Shown: one piece after another, positions 1-9,504 of the stretch | How the letters are laid out: every line of letters begins with the position of its first letter | Numbering within the stretch: position 1 is the first letter of the stretch | Origin: Neotamlana sedimentorum | GTDB lineage: Bacteria; Bacteroidota; Bacteroidia; Flavobacteriales; Flavobacteriaceae | Length of the DNA stretch: 64,000 nucleotides | Direction of reading: 5' to 3' | Assembly (NCBI RefSeq): GCF_000943565.1 | Contig: NZ_JTDW01000008.1 | Location: forward strand, 105,809 to 169,808 | The notes under the pieces: model-generated | Seen by the model: only the letters and a program-made list of their open reading frames with translations | Databases searched by the model: none | Told to the model about the DNA's origin: nothing | Translations under genes and position numbers: made by a program

Positions 1-47
1 ATTAAAGTATTAGATCGTAAAATTTTCATTTTTTATATTCTTCTTCT

Positions 48-1655
48 CTATTTCTTAAATTTCGCTTTTAATACTACTGGGTAACTATCTCCATTTACAG
101 CTGGCATCGTTATAGTTAAACCAACGTTTGATTGTTTAAATACTACTTTTCTACCATCGTATAATTGTGTTAATCCTTTAAGAGTTCCTGGACTAACTTC
201 GCTTGATTTTCCAAAAGAAGGAATTACAAATTCACCGCCTTTAGGATTCATTACTATAATGTAAAAATCGTCTCCTTTTGTTGTAAATCTCACTTCATCG
301 TTAGCAAAAGCAGGCGTTGCAGTAGTACGTTGATTAAAATGCTCTCCATGCTTTTGGTTAGCGGTAGCATTTCTTAATTCTCCTTCAACAGTTTTAACCT
401 CTTCCCCTCTTACACTTTTACCGTCTCCAAAAACTTTCCAAGGACGTGTGCCGTAAATAGCTTCACCATTAATTTTTAACCAATCGCCAACAATAACGAC
501 ACTCTTTTTAATTTCGTGCGGAATTGTTCCATCAGGATTTAATTCCATGCTTAATAGTAAGTTTCCGTTTTTACTAACTGCTTCAATTAGCATTTCAAGA
601 ATGGTGCGCGCATTATGTGTTAAATGACGATCTTTTTTGTAGAACCAATCTGTAAATGTAATTTCGGACTGCCAAGGGTATTCTCTTAAAGTATTACTAC
701 CACCAGATTCTACTTCATTTACAGTACCTTTTGCTTTACGCTTTAAAAGCATTACAGCATCAATTTTACCATTTTTGCTTAAACTATTGTTGTAAAGTTT
801 ACGTGTTACTTCTTTACCATATTCACCGTAAGTAAAGTTAAATCCGTCGTTGTATAATAAATCTGGTTTGTATTTATCAACTAATTCTATATGACGTTTT
901 AGCCAGTTTTTTTTGATGTCTTCAATAATTTCAGGTGTACGATCTTCTGGAGCTGGACCGTATAAATCTTTTGGGTCTAAACCTTCCCACCATTTTCCTT
1001 TTCCATCTGCTTTAGTTAAACGTGCATCGTAAGGTACACCAGCGTACTTTCCTTCTTTATCTGAACCAAAAGCGGGTTTCCACCAATTTAAAAAACGATC
1101 GTCGTGACTGGTAACCCCAAATTTTAATCCAGCTTTACGTGTAGCTGTTTCAAACTCACCAATAATATCTTTTTTAGGACCAACATTTACAGAGTTCCAT
1201 GGATGGTAAGACGAATCAAACAAATCGAAATGATCGTGATGGTTTGCTAATGCCACAATATATTTTGCGCCATTTTCTTTTGAAAAATTGATTAAGGCTT
1301 CGGCATCAAAATTTTCTGCCTTCCAACTATTTATAACGTCTTTAAAGCCAAATTCTGAAGGGTGTCCGTAAGTCATTAAATGATACGGATACGCCATTTT
1401 ACCAAATTTTTGGCGACCTACATCTTGCATGTACATATGTCGTGCATACCAACCACCACCTTGCTCTGGTGCTGCTTGAGGTCCCCAATGAAACCAAATG
1501 CCAAACTTAGCGTCTCTAAACCATTCTGGGCATGCGTACTGTTCGGCTAATTCATCCCAGGTTAATGTTTTTTCTTGTGCAGTTAGTGGAATAGCTGTTA
1601 ATAAAACAAGAAGATTACAAAGGATTAAATTGCTAAGTTTTGACATTAATTTCAT
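48..1655 (-). CDS. Alpha-L-fucosidase, GH29, exported
   Basis: Retaining exo-alpha-L-fucosidase that should remove fucose from glycan ends or cores in the periplasm or at the cell surface. Counting from the ATG, a hydrophobic signal peptide ending near LTAQ precedes the GH29 barrel. The barrel has the His-rich NHHDHFDLFD segment near residues 138-148 and the nucleophile motif LLYNDGF, with Asp about 270. A longer reading frame begins at a TTG three codons upstream. I prefer the ATG at 1655. It is the last gene of the long minus-strand enzyme run and lies 18 bases after a sulfatase gene, so fucose may become accessible after desulfation. Family assignment is firm. Linkage specificity cannot be read from the sequence. 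Confidence 0.93.
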   Translation of the reverse strand: MKLMSKLSNLILCNLLVLLTAIPLTAQEKTLTWDELAEQYACPEWFRDAKFGIWFHWGPQAAPEQGGGWYARHMYMQDVGRQKFGKMAYPYHLMTYGHPSEFGFKDVINSWKAENFDAEALINFSKENGAKYIVALANHHDHFDLFDSSYHPWNSVNVGPKKDIIGEFETATRKAGLKFGVTSHDDRFLNWWKPAFGSDKEGKYAGVPYDARLTKADGKGKWWEGLDPKDLYGPAPEDRTPEIIEDIKKNWLKRHIELVDKYKPDLLYNDGFNFTYGEYGKEVTRKLYNNSLSKNGKIDAVMLLKRKAKGTVNEVESGGSNTLREYPWQSEITFTDWFYKKDRHLTHNARTILEMLIEAVSKNGNLLLSMELNPDGTIPHEIKKSVVIVGDWLKINGEAIYGTRPWKVFGDGKSVRGEEVKTVEGELRNATANQKHGEHFNQRTTATPAFANDEVRFTTKGDDFYIIVMNPKGGEFVIPSFGKSSEVSPGTLKGLTQLYDGRKVVFKQSNVGLTITMPAVNGDSYPVVLKAKFKK

Positions 1656-1673
1656 CTCGTTCAAAGGAATATA

Positions 1674-3212
1674 TTATTGTTTTTTTGTTTTAAAATTATA
1701 TGCTTCAGGGTTATCGAAAAGACCAAATTCACGTTTTGTTAAATCTGCAGGGTCACCTACTTCTTTTATTAACTTTTCAAGCTCTTGTTGTAAATCTTCT
1801 TTTACATCTTTATAGTTTTCATCATCAATAAGATTTACTAACTCCCAAGGATCATTTTTAAGGTTGAATAATTGATAAGTGTAAACTTCTTTTTTAGCAC
1901 TAACAATTAATTTAAAATCACCTTTTCGAACTGCTCTGTGCCCGCCGCCATTATTAATATTTGGGCGTGTTTTTTCACCTGGCCAAGAGTTATAGGCGTA
2001 AAACATACTTTCTCTAACGGATTCTTTTTCACCTGTAATTACTGGGGTTAAATCTTCAGTTTGAATAGATTCTGGAATATCTAAGCCTGTTAAACCACAA
2101 AGCGTTGGGAATATATCGTGTAAATAAGCTAAAGCATTATTTTTTTGATTTTTTGGAATGTTTGGTCCACAAAACACCATTGGTACACTTACACTATGCT
2201 CGTAAACGTTTTGTTTACCTAAAAGCCCGTGTTGACCAAGCGCTAAACCATTATCTCCAGCCAAAACAATAATTGTATTTTCTGCTTTTCCTGAAGTTTC
2301 AAGCGCTTTTAAAATTCTACCTATTTGAGTATCAGTAGCTGTAATCATAGCATAATAATCTGAAATTTCTTTTTGAATTGCTTCTGGCGTTCTTGGAAAA
2401 GGAGCTAATACCTCGTCTCGAATTTTTTCGTCTGCTAATTCAAAAGGATGCTTAGGCATAAAGTTTTCTGGTAGCGCAATATCTGCTGCAGGGTACATGT
2501 CGTGATATTCTTGTGGTGCTGTTCTTGGATCGTGTGGAGCCGTAAACGCTACATACATTAAAAATGGTTTATCTTGTTTGTATGCATCAATAAAACCGAC
2601 GGCTGCATCAGCAAATACTTCACTACTAAATTTTTCATCATTTTTATAAGGCTCAGACCAACCTGTTTCCGGAGAATAATCTTTTACTTTGGTACCAAAA
2701 TGTCTTGTCATTCCTCCTAAGAATGCCGATTTTACATTTGTAAATCCGCGTTCTACCCACTGCTCACCATTATGTTGTTTCCCTGTTGCAAAAGTGGTGT
2801 AGCCATTGGCTTTAAAGTATTCCGGAAATGTTAATTTATTACTTATACCTTTATCTTCTTTATCAAAAGCAAACTGCGCATACACATTGGGTTCAATATT
2901 AAAATAGTGACGCCCTGTCATTAACATCGCTCTACTTGGCGAACAAACAGCGGCAGTAGTTGCACCTAAAATATAAGAATTAGTGAACGCCGTACCATTT
3001 TTAACGAGCTTATCCATATTTGGCGTTTGCACATTGTATTTATGCAATTCGTTGATGGTTCCGTTACGTTGATCATCAGTAAAAAGAAATAAAATATTTG
3101 GCATTTCTTTTTCTTCAGAAACTGCTTTTTCTTCTGCTTTTTCCTTACATGAATTAACACTTACAAAAAGTATTAAAACAAAAATTCTGATTAGGTTTTT
3201 AGTGTTGCTCAT
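1674..3212 (-). CDS. S1-family sulfatase lipoprotein (CSPSR type)
   Basis: Formylglycine-dependent sulfatase that removes sulfate esters from glycans. A lipobox ending at Cys22 (VNSC) predicts a lipoprotein. The metal-binding start of the sulfatase fold is LFTDDQRN, with Asp46 and Asp47. The formylglycine signature is C-S-P-S-R at residues 90-94, followed by AMLMTG. Other S1 features are HDPRTAP and the GDNGLALGQHGLLGKQNVYE region, where metal and substrate ligands cluster. The length of 512 residues is normal. It sits between the fucosidase and a DUF5703 enzyme in one orientation with short gaps. The substrate position (2-, 3-, 4- or 6-O) is not deducible by eye. Confidence 0.93.
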   Translation of the reverse strand: MSNTKNLIRIFVLILFVSVNSCKEKAEEKAVSEEKEMPNILFLFTDDQRNGTINELHKYNVQTPNMDKLVKNGTAFTNSYILGATTAAVCSPSRAMLMTGRHYFNIEPNVYAQFAFDKEDKGISNKLTFPEYFKANGYTTFATGKQHNGEQWVERGFTNVKSAFLGGMTRHFGTKVKDYSPETGWSEPYKNDEKFSSEVFADAAVGFIDAYKQDKPFLMYVAFTAPHDPRTAPQEYHDMYPAADIALPENFMPKHPFELADEKIRDEVLAPFPRTPEAIQKEISDYYAMITATDTQIGRILKALETSGKAENTIIVLAGDNGLALGQHGLLGKQNVYEHSVSVPMVFCGPNIPKNQKNNALAYLHDIFPTLCGLTGLDIPESIQTEDLTPVITGEKESVRESMFYAYNSWPGEKTRPNINNGGGHRAVRKGDFKLIVSAKKEVYTYQLFNLKNDPWELVNLIDDENYKDVKEDLQQELEKLIKEVGDPADLTKREFGLFDNPEAYNFKTKKQ

Positions 3213-3247
3213 TTTATTGTGAACCTTATTTTAAAATTAATTCTTTC

Positions 3248-5548
3248 TTAATCTTCCCAAATTTCTGGCTTTGGAGCCTGCAGTTTTTGGCCTATAACTA
3301 CATTTTCTTTTCGCGTTGACGGCGTCACTTTTAAACGTTTAATTTCTCCGTTAACTATTTCACCTTCAACTATAGTATTTTGTTTTGCATATAACTTAAA
3401 CTCAGCACTCCAATTTGAAGGAAATGCTGGTAAGAGTATAATTTTATCGTTTACATTTTGTAAAATCATGCGTTGTAAAGCTGTAGCCGCTACGGATGAG
3501 TGTTGTACATCTGGAGTGCCATCGTGTGTAGACATAAAAAATCCTGGGTAACGTTGTTCTGGAACCGGACGGTGTAAGGCCCAAACCACTTCTTTCTGTA
3601 CAGAATCGGTTAAACCAACCATGGCTGCCATAATGGCTTCTGGATGCCAACCACCACGAAGATATCCTGGTGCCCATTTTGGGTTTTTACCGCCAACATC
3701 ATCAACTAAAGTTGTACGGTTTTTGTAAGTATCTTGTGCCATTTTTAAATCAGGCAAACCAACACCGTACAAATGGTATGGGAATACTGAATATAATTCG
3801 GCAACTTCTACATTGGCTTTATTAGATTTTATAACTTCGGCATTCGCTAAAATTTTTATACCATTTCTGTCTCTAGTAGGAATTTCTGGCACTCTAGCTA
3901 ATAGTGCTTTCCAATAGGTTCTATCTGCTTCTGTTGTTAAGTGAGAAGGCAATTTTAATAACCTACCTAAAACCGAACGTAATCCTGCTATAAAAGGCAT
4001 TGGGTTATCTGCTTTTCTAAACGATTCTAAAACATGAACATCTGGGAAATATAATTTGCCATCTTTATGTGGCCAGTGCTTATCGAAAAACGTTACAATT
4101 TCTGATGCAAACGGAATAAATTTTTCTTTAGCAAAAGTTTCATCTAAAGTATAATCATAACGTTCTGATAAATACCAAGCTACTTCTAATCCTGCATTCC
4201 AATGGGTTCTGTGCCATTTAGATTGTTGCTGTCCTGGTTCTAAACCTTCACGATTTACACCGTAAACACCTGGAGCAACAACACCCCAAAGTGTAGTAGA
4301 CTCGCGAATTACAGTACCTTCGTGACCAAAAACCGTATTGCTATGTTCTTTCATGGCATTAAAACCACGCATGTATAAATCGATAAATGTGTTGGCGTAT
4401 TTAAACTGTCCAGCAGCATTCATGGAATAAAACGGTAAGCGCACATTTTGATGCAACATTAAATTACCCCAAGAACGATGGTCTTTATCTTTAAAGTGCT
4501 TTATACCGGTATGATTGCGTTGTAAAACTTCGTTTAAATCTGGGGCAAACATAGAGCCATTCCAGATTATTGGAAACTCGCCTTCGCCTGCCATAGCATT
4601 TAAATACATGGTATACGCATACCCTGCACTAGTTTGTTTGGCTTCTTTAAAACCAGTTAAATGAATATAACTACTCGCCCAAAAGTTTTGCCACCAAGTA
4701 ACATGATTTTTCCAATTGGATTTAGTGTTTATTTTTTCTGAAGCTTCAGCATTCAAATTTGACAACCATTTTTCGGCCGATGCTGTACGCTCGTTAAGTG
4801 TATAAATTTTTAAATGATTGCACTTTCGTGATTTTGATACCAATGTAGTATCTGAAGTATTAATCATTTTATCGCCCACAATTTTAGCTCCAAAAGTTCT
4901 ATTTTCTAAAACGTTATCTAAATTTTTAGGTTTTGGAATTTCAAGTGCTTTAATAGTCCAATCGAAGACTTTTGTTGTGCTATTTCTATGATACCATGAA
5001 ATGGCATTTTTATTACCGCTTACAATAACATCTGGAGATTCGGTAACACCTTCCGGAATACCTTTTAAATTGGTTTCGTTTATAACCTTTGCTTCTTTTC
5101 GCCAGTTGTGCAGTGTTACATTGAGTTTAAATTTTGATTGTGAATTATTCTCTACATGAATAATATTGTTATGCTTATCGATCCAGATTTTGGATTTAAA
5201 CCCGTTATCTCCTTCTAAATAAATAGCACTTTCACTTAAAACAAGCTCTTGTTTAAATGTATTTTCAAACGGATTTGGAGAAACCTCTACTTCAACATCT
5301 CCTAATTTTAAAAGTCTGTGCGCTTCAGACCAAGCATCAATATGTCTTACAGAAATCCAAAGGTGTCCGTTTTCTAAAACAGATACTAAAGCTCCTGTTG
5401 TGCCATTACCAAGTGGCATAGCATCAGAAGCTATTTTACTTTTTTCTGTCCATGAAACATTATACGCATCAACGGCTATATTTTGGCTGTAAAGCTTAAC
5501 ACTAATTAAACAAAAGCAAATGTATATGATTGATAATTTAAGTTTCAT
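3248..5548 (-). CDS. DUF5703-type, GH95-like putative glycoside hydrolase
   Basis: Exported protein of 766 residues with a signal peptide ending near KLYSQ. The N-terminal segment contains DAMPLGNGTTGALV, then WISVRHIDAWSE and LKLGDVEVEVSPNPF. I recognise this as the DUF5703 pattern found ahead of six-hairpin (alpha/alpha)6 catalytic domains related to GH95 and GH65. The middle and C-terminal parts have the Trp/His-rich loops of that fold (HRTHWNAGLEVAWYLSERY; WAPGYLRGGWHPEAIMAAM). GH95 relatives act on alpha-fucosides or alpha-galactosides, so a role on a fucosylated or galactosylated sulfated glycan is plausible. The activity of this family is not established to my knowledge. It lies between two sulfatases in the operon. 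Confidence 0.7.
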   Translation of the reverse strand: MKLKLSIIYICFCLISVKLYSQNIAVDAYNVSWTEKSKIASDAMPLGNGTTGALVSVLENGHLWISVRHIDAWSEAHRLLKLGDVEVEVSPNPFENTFKQELVLSESAIYLEGDNGFKSKIWIDKHNNIIHVENNSQSKFKLNVTLHNWRKEAKVINETNLKGIPEGVTESPDVIVSGNKNAISWYHRNSTTKVFDWTIKALEIPKPKNLDNVLENRTFGAKIVGDKMINTSDTTLVSKSRKCNHLKIYTLNERTASAEKWLSNLNAEASEKINTKSNWKNHVTWWQNFWASSYIHLTGFKEAKQTSAGYAYTMYLNAMAGEGEFPIIWNGSMFAPDLNEVLQRNHTGIKHFKDKDHRSWGNLMLHQNVRLPFYSMNAAGQFKYANTFIDLYMRGFNAMKEHSNTVFGHEGTVIRESTTLWGVVAPGVYGVNREGLEPGQQQSKWHRTHWNAGLEVAWYLSERYDYTLDETFAKEKFIPFASEIVTFFDKHWPHKDGKLYFPDVHVLESFRKADNPMPFIAGLRSVLGRLLKLPSHLTTEADRTYWKALLARVPEIPTRDRNGIKILANAEVIKSNKANVEVAELYSVFPYHLYGVGLPDLKMAQDTYKNRTTLVDDVGGKNPKWAPGYLRGGWHPEAIMAAMVGLTDSVQKEVVWALHRPVPEQRYPGFFMSTHDGTPDVQHSSVAATALQRMILQNVNDKIILLPAFPSNWSAEFKLYAKQNTIVEGEIVNGEIKRLKVTPSTRKENVVIGQKLQAPKPEIWED

Positions 5549-5569
5549 TGGTAAATTTTTATTCTTTTT

Positions 5570-7201
5570 TTAGTGCTTCTTTTTAATGTTTTTCTTGTTT
5601 AAATATCTATTTAAATTTTCTTCATTTAAAGCATCACTGTCGCCGTATTTTTGTCTCATTCGCTCCAATTGTTCGTGCATATCTTTTTGTACCGATGCAT
5701 ATTCTGGATTATCGTAAAGGTTATGCATTTCCTGTGGGTCTTTTTCTAAATCGTATAATTCCCATATATTAACATCGTAGTAGAAATGAATTAATTTATA
5801 GCGATCGGTTCTTACTCCATAATGGCGTTTTACTTTATGCTCGGCAGGAAATTCGTAGAATGTGTAATATAAAGCGTCGCGTAACTCGGTAACTTCCCCG
5901 TTAACTAAACCTCTTAACGATTCACCTTGAATAGATTCATCAATAGCAATACCAGCATAATCTAAAAATGTAGGTGCAAAATCAATGTTTTGAACTAATT
6001 CATCAATTACAGTTCCTGGTTTAATTTCTTTTGGATATTTCATTAAAATAGGTGTTCTAAACGACTCTTCGTACATAAAGCGCTTATCGAACCAACCGTG
6101 TTCTCCTAAGTAAAATCCTTGATCTGAAGTATAAACTACAATGGTATTTTCTTCTAATCCGTTTTCTTTTAAATAATCTAAAACCTGACCTACACCATCG
6201 TCTACAGATTGAATAACTCTTAAATAATCGTGCATGTATCGATTAAATTTCCAAACGGCAAGCTCTTTTCCTTCTAAGTTTTGAGATTTAAAATCTGCTA
6301 TAATTGGGTCGTAATAGGCATCCCACGCCGCTTTTTGTTCATCGGTCATTCTATCGTACTTCTTTTGGAACATGCCACGGTATTTCGTTTTAATATCTCC
6401 GTTTTTATCTAACATTTTTAAATCGTAAACCAAATCCATGTCTTTAAAAATGCTCATTTCTTGTGAAGCTGCTGCAGGTCTATCTTCGTAATCATCAAAG
6501 AAATTAGCAGGCGGCACGAAGTTTACAGAATCTAAAAGTGTAAAATATTTTTCCTCTGGCATCCACGTTCTGTGTGGTGCCTTTTGGTGGTACATTAAAA
6601 GAAAAGGTTTATCTTTTTCGCGTTTATTTTGTAACCAATCTAAAGCAATATCGGTTGTAACATGAGTAATGTAACCTGGATATGTTTTTTTAACACCATT
6701 CTCGATAAAATCTGGAGAATAATACTGTCCTTGCCCCGGAAGTACATTTGAGTAATCGAACCCTTGAGGCAAACCATCTAAATGGATTTTACCAACTAAA
6801 GCTGTTTGGTAGCCATTTTTTTGTAACGATTTTGCAAAGTTATCTTGATCCCAGTTAAACGGTTGTAAATTATCAACTTTACCATTTTTAAAACTATGTT
6901 TACCTGTAAGAATGGCTGCTCTACTTGGCGCACATATAGAATTATTTACAAAACCTTTATTAAAAATAGCACCTTCGTTTGCAATTCTGTCAATATTAGG
7001 TGTGTTGTTTAAACCATGACCATAAGCACTAATAGCTTGATACGCATGGTCGTCGCTCATTATAAAAACAATGTTTGGTTGTTTTGCGACTTCTGTTTCA
7101 ACTGTTTTACTGGCTTTGTCGTTTTTACAGCCAACAAAAGCAAGTAGACAAAAACCGAGTAAATATGCTGGTATATTATGTTTTAAAGTAAATTTTGACA
7201 T
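5570..7201 (-). CDS. S1-family sulfatase lipoprotein (CAPSR type)
   Basis: Second sulfatase of the run. The frame extends to 7240, but I chose the ATG at 7201 (protein MSKFTLKHN...). The longer form would overlap the upstream symporter by 31 bases and would bury the signal peptide behind a charged stretch. With this start the lipobox Cys (FVGC) is about residue 25, the metal site is IMSDDHAY, and the formylglycine motif C-A-P-S-R begins at about residue 90. An extended insert at roughly residues 220-330 carries many charged residues, and the late motif YTSDQGFYLGEHGWFDKRFMYEE is typical of larger S1 subfamilies. The protein is about 543 residues. Periplasmic or surface desulfation is likely; the substrate is unknown. 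Confidence 0.92.
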   Translation of the reverse strand: MSKFTLKHNIPAYLLGFCLLAFVGCKNDKASKTVETEVAKQPNIVFIMSDDHAYQAISAYGHGLNNTPNIDRIANEGAIFNKGFVNNSICAPSRAAILTGKHSFKNGKVDNLQPFNWDQDNFAKSLQKNGYQTALVGKIHLDGLPQGFDYSNVLPGQGQYYSPDFIENGVKKTYPGYITHVTTDIALDWLQNKREKDKPFLLMYHQKAPHRTWMPEEKYFTLLDSVNFVPPANFFDDYEDRPAAASQEMSIFKDMDLVYDLKMLDKNGDIKTKYRGMFQKKYDRMTDEQKAAWDAYYDPIIADFKSQNLEGKELAVWKFNRYMHDYLRVIQSVDDGVGQVLDYLKENGLEENTIVVYTSDQGFYLGEHGWFDKRFMYEESFRTPILMKYPKEIKPGTVIDELVQNIDFAPTFLDYAGIAIDESIQGESLRGLVNGEVTELRDALYYTFYEFPAEHKVKRHYGVRTDRYKLIHFYYDVNIWELYDLEKDPQEMHNLYDNPEYASVQKDMHEQLERMRQKYGDSDALNEENLNRYLNKKNIKKKH

Positions 7202-7209
7202 ATCAAATT

Positions 7210-9024
7210 TTATAAAATAGTTGTTCTTATTTTTTTCCAAACATTTTTAAGCAAAAATGCTGCAATTATAGCCACAATGGTTAACACAATTGCATAGCTG
7301 TAATCGCCATAAATCCAATAGCCTGTTGCGAACATACACGAGTAAATAAGCACACAACCTATTAACATTGCCGAAATTCCAGAAGGCACGCTCCAAGTTT
7401 CGTTCGTGTCCACAATTTCTACGCCATCTTTATTGGCTTCTTCAATAACTTTTGTCCATCCTGGTCCGCCAGGTTGTATTTTTTTGTAAAAACCTTGTAA
7501 AACAGCTTTACTTTCTGGTTGCGTTAAGTAAGTCGCAGCTAACCAAATAGCAGTTGTAACAATAACTACAAATGGGTATTCTAGATAACTTTCAAACACA
7601 CTATCTTCTGCTTTAAATAAAATATCGCCAACAGGTGTTAATTTTAAAAGAATAGAAATAATACCAGATGCAAACATGGCCGTAATTTCGCTCCACGCAT
7701 TTATTCGCCACCAGAACCAACGTAGAATAAAAATTAATCCGGTACCTGCACCAAACACTAATAACAATTCGAATAATTGCAGCGCATTTTGTAGTAATAA
7801 TGCCAGTAAAGCACTAACAACCATTAACACTACTGTTGATAAACGCCCCACTGCAACTAATTTTTTTTCTGAAGCATTAGGATTAATTTGTTGTTTATAA
7901 AAATCGTAAACCACATATGATGATCCCCAATTTAATTGTGTAGAAATGGTACTCATATAAGCCGCAATTAATGAAGCTAAAACCAAACCTAATAAACCAC
8001 TAGGTAATTTAGTTAACATGGCAGAATATGCTAAATCGTGACCTAACTTGTCGTCTGCAATATTTGGGAACGCCGCTTGAATGCTCTCTAAATCTGGAAA
8101 TACAACCAAAGACGCCAAGGCTACTAAAATCCATGGCCAAGGACGTAAGGCATAATGCATGATATTAAAAAAGAAGGTTGCACCAATGGCATGGTTTTCG
8201 TCTTTTGCAGCTAACATACGTTGCGCAATGTAACCACCACCACCTGGTTCGGCTCCAGGATACCAAGAACTCCACCATTGTACAGCTAACGGAATTATAA
8301 AAAGTGTAATTAAAGCATCTTTATTTGTAAAATCTGGAAGAATAGACAACTTATCAACCACATTTTCGTTCGTCATAACAGCTTCTATACCTCCAACTTC
8401 TGGTAAATTAACCAAATAATAAGCAGCTCCAATAGCGCCACCCATAGCAACGAAGAACAAAATAAAATCGGTGTAAACCACACCTTTAAAACCACCTAAG
8501 GCACTAAAAGCAACTGTAATTAAACCTGCGCTTACAACAGTTTGCCAAGGTTCTAACCCCAACATAATACCTCCAATTTTAATTGCAGCAAGCGTAACCG
8601 CAGACATGGTAATTACATTGAATATTACACCTAAGTAAATGGCTCTAAACTTTCTTAAAAAAGTAGCAGGCTTCCCGCCGTATCGAAATTCATAAAATTC
8701 AATATCTGTATTCACATTCGATTTTCGCCATAATTTAGCATAAACAAAAACCGTTAATAATCCTGTAATTAAAAAGGCCCACCAAACCCAGTTTCCAGAA
8801 ACGCCATTGGTTCTAACAATATCGGTTACTAAATTAGGTGTATCGGTTGAAAATGTTGTAGCAACCATGGAAACTCCAAGTAACCACCAAGGCATTGTTT
8901 TACCCGACAAGAAAAATTCCGAAGAACTTTTACCAGATTTTTTTGAAAGATAAACACCTATAGATAAGGTGATTGTAAAAAATAAAATAATGAGCGTGTA
9001 ATCTAATGCGCTTAAAGAAACCAT
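7210..9024 (-). CDS. Sodium:solute symporter (SSS family)
   Basis: Inner-membrane sodium-coupled transporter of 604 residues with about 13-14 hydrophobic segments. It opens with LDYTLIILFFTITLSIGVYLSKK and then SEFFLSGKTMPWWLLGVSMVATTFSTDTPN, the usual SSS TM1-TM2 region with its broken helix. It precedes two sulfatases, a DUF5703 enzyme and a fucosidase on the same strand and follows a 480-base gap. It may therefore head a separate transcription unit and import a monosaccharide or short oligosaccharide released by those enzymes, perhaps fucose. That substrate is inferred from the neighbours only. Bacteroidota have no sugar PTS, so SSS and MFS carriers commonly do this job inside such loci. 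Confidence 0.9.
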   Translation of the reverse strand: MVSLSALDYTLIILFFTITLSIGVYLSKKSGKSSSEFFLSGKTMPWWLLGVSMVATTFSTDTPNLVTDIVRTNGVSGNWVWWAFLITGLLTVFVYAKLWRKSNVNTDIEFYEFRYGGKPATFLRKFRAIYLGVIFNVITMSAVTLAAIKIGGIMLGLEPWQTVVSAGLITVAFSALGGFKGVVYTDFILFFVAMGGAIGAAYYLVNLPEVGGIEAVMTNENVVDKLSILPDFTNKDALITLFIIPLAVQWWSSWYPGAEPGGGGYIAQRMLAAKDENHAIGATFFFNIMHYALRPWPWILVALASLVVFPDLESIQAAFPNIADDKLGHDLAYSAMLTKLPSGLLGLVLASLIAAYMSTISTQLNWGSSYVVYDFYKQQINPNASEKKLVAVGRLSTVVLMVVSALLALLLQNALQLFELLLVFGAGTGLIFILRWFWWRINAWSEITAMFASGIISILLKLTPVGDILFKAEDSVFESYLEYPFVVIVTTAIWLAATYLTQPESKAVLQGFYKKIQPGGPGWTKVIEEANKDGVEIVDTNETWSVPSGISAMLIGCVLIYSCMFATGYWIYGDYSYAIVLTIVAIIAAFLLKNVWKKIRTTIL

Positions 9025-9076
9025 ATAAAAACAGATTGAAATTAGTAATATTTAAGATACTAATTAGTAGTTAAAT

Positions 9077-9106
9077 AAAAGAGAGAAATTTTATATTCTC
9101 TCTTTT
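9077..9106 (-). terminator. Perfect 11-bp hairpin, terminator or leader attenuator
   Basis: AAAAGAGAGAA at 9077-9087 and TTCTCTCTTTT at 9096-9106 are exact reverse complements around an 8-base loop. The arm ends in T residues on either strand. It lies 52 bases upstream of the symporter start, so it could end transcripts from the upstream GH92 or form in the leader of the symporter mRNA. Strand and role are uncertain. Confidence 0.45.
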
Positions 9107-9194
9107 TTAAACTAAAATAAAAACTATATAAATTAAACTAAAAATTAATTTTCAAACGAAATATAAAGAACTATAACATTTCACTTAGCATTTG

Positions 9195-9207
9195 TTCGAC
9201 CAACAAC
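9195..9207 (-). promoter_or_regulatory. Candidate LytTR-type operator half-site
   Basis: Reading the minus strand gives GTTGTTGGTCGAA, identical over 13 bases to the plus-strand sequence at 27986-27998 upstream of susC. Both copies are oriented toward the gene they precede. A shared binding site for the LytTR regulator at 27144-27857 is my inference. Unlike the susC copy, a second half-site 21 bases away is not obvious here. Confidence 0.35.
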
Positions 9208-9504
9208 AATTCTGAAAAGGTGTTGGATAAAAAATGTTAATATTTGTAAAAAACAGAGTTAATTTTAAGCTTATAACTATATATATTTTATCAATTAAAT
9301 TAATATCCTCTATAAAATTAACACATCTATTGGTAATACGAACATTATCTCGAACTATCGATTAAATATTTCATAAATCGCACAATAATAGCGGAAGCTA
9401 ATCAACTGTAAAACAGCAAAAACAAGATGAATATTTTGTTATTACAGCTGTACAGAACTACCAAAAGGGCTTTTGCTGCAAGAAAAGTTTAAAAAAGAAA
9501 AGTT

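Larger units (their letters stand above)
9025..9504. other. 480-base intergenic region between two enzyme runs
   Basis: No gene found. Read on the minus strand, it separates the GH92 stop from the symporter start. It holds an 11-bp perfect hairpin (9077-9106), a 13-base motif (9195-9207) that recurs upstream of the plus-strand susC, and AT-rich sequence. It probably contains a promoter for the symporter-to-fucosidase unit, but I could not identify a convincing TAnnTTTG box. Confidence 0.6.

Noticed and set aside
1498..1815. 105-codon plus-strand frame over the fucosidase and sulfatase genes
   Set aside because: Antisense shadow spanning two well-supported genes and the gap between them, with no family pattern.
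7202..7240. N-terminal extension of the second sulfatase
   Set aside because: It would overlap the upstream symporter stop and put 13 polar residues before the lipoprotein signal; the internal ATG at 7201 is better.
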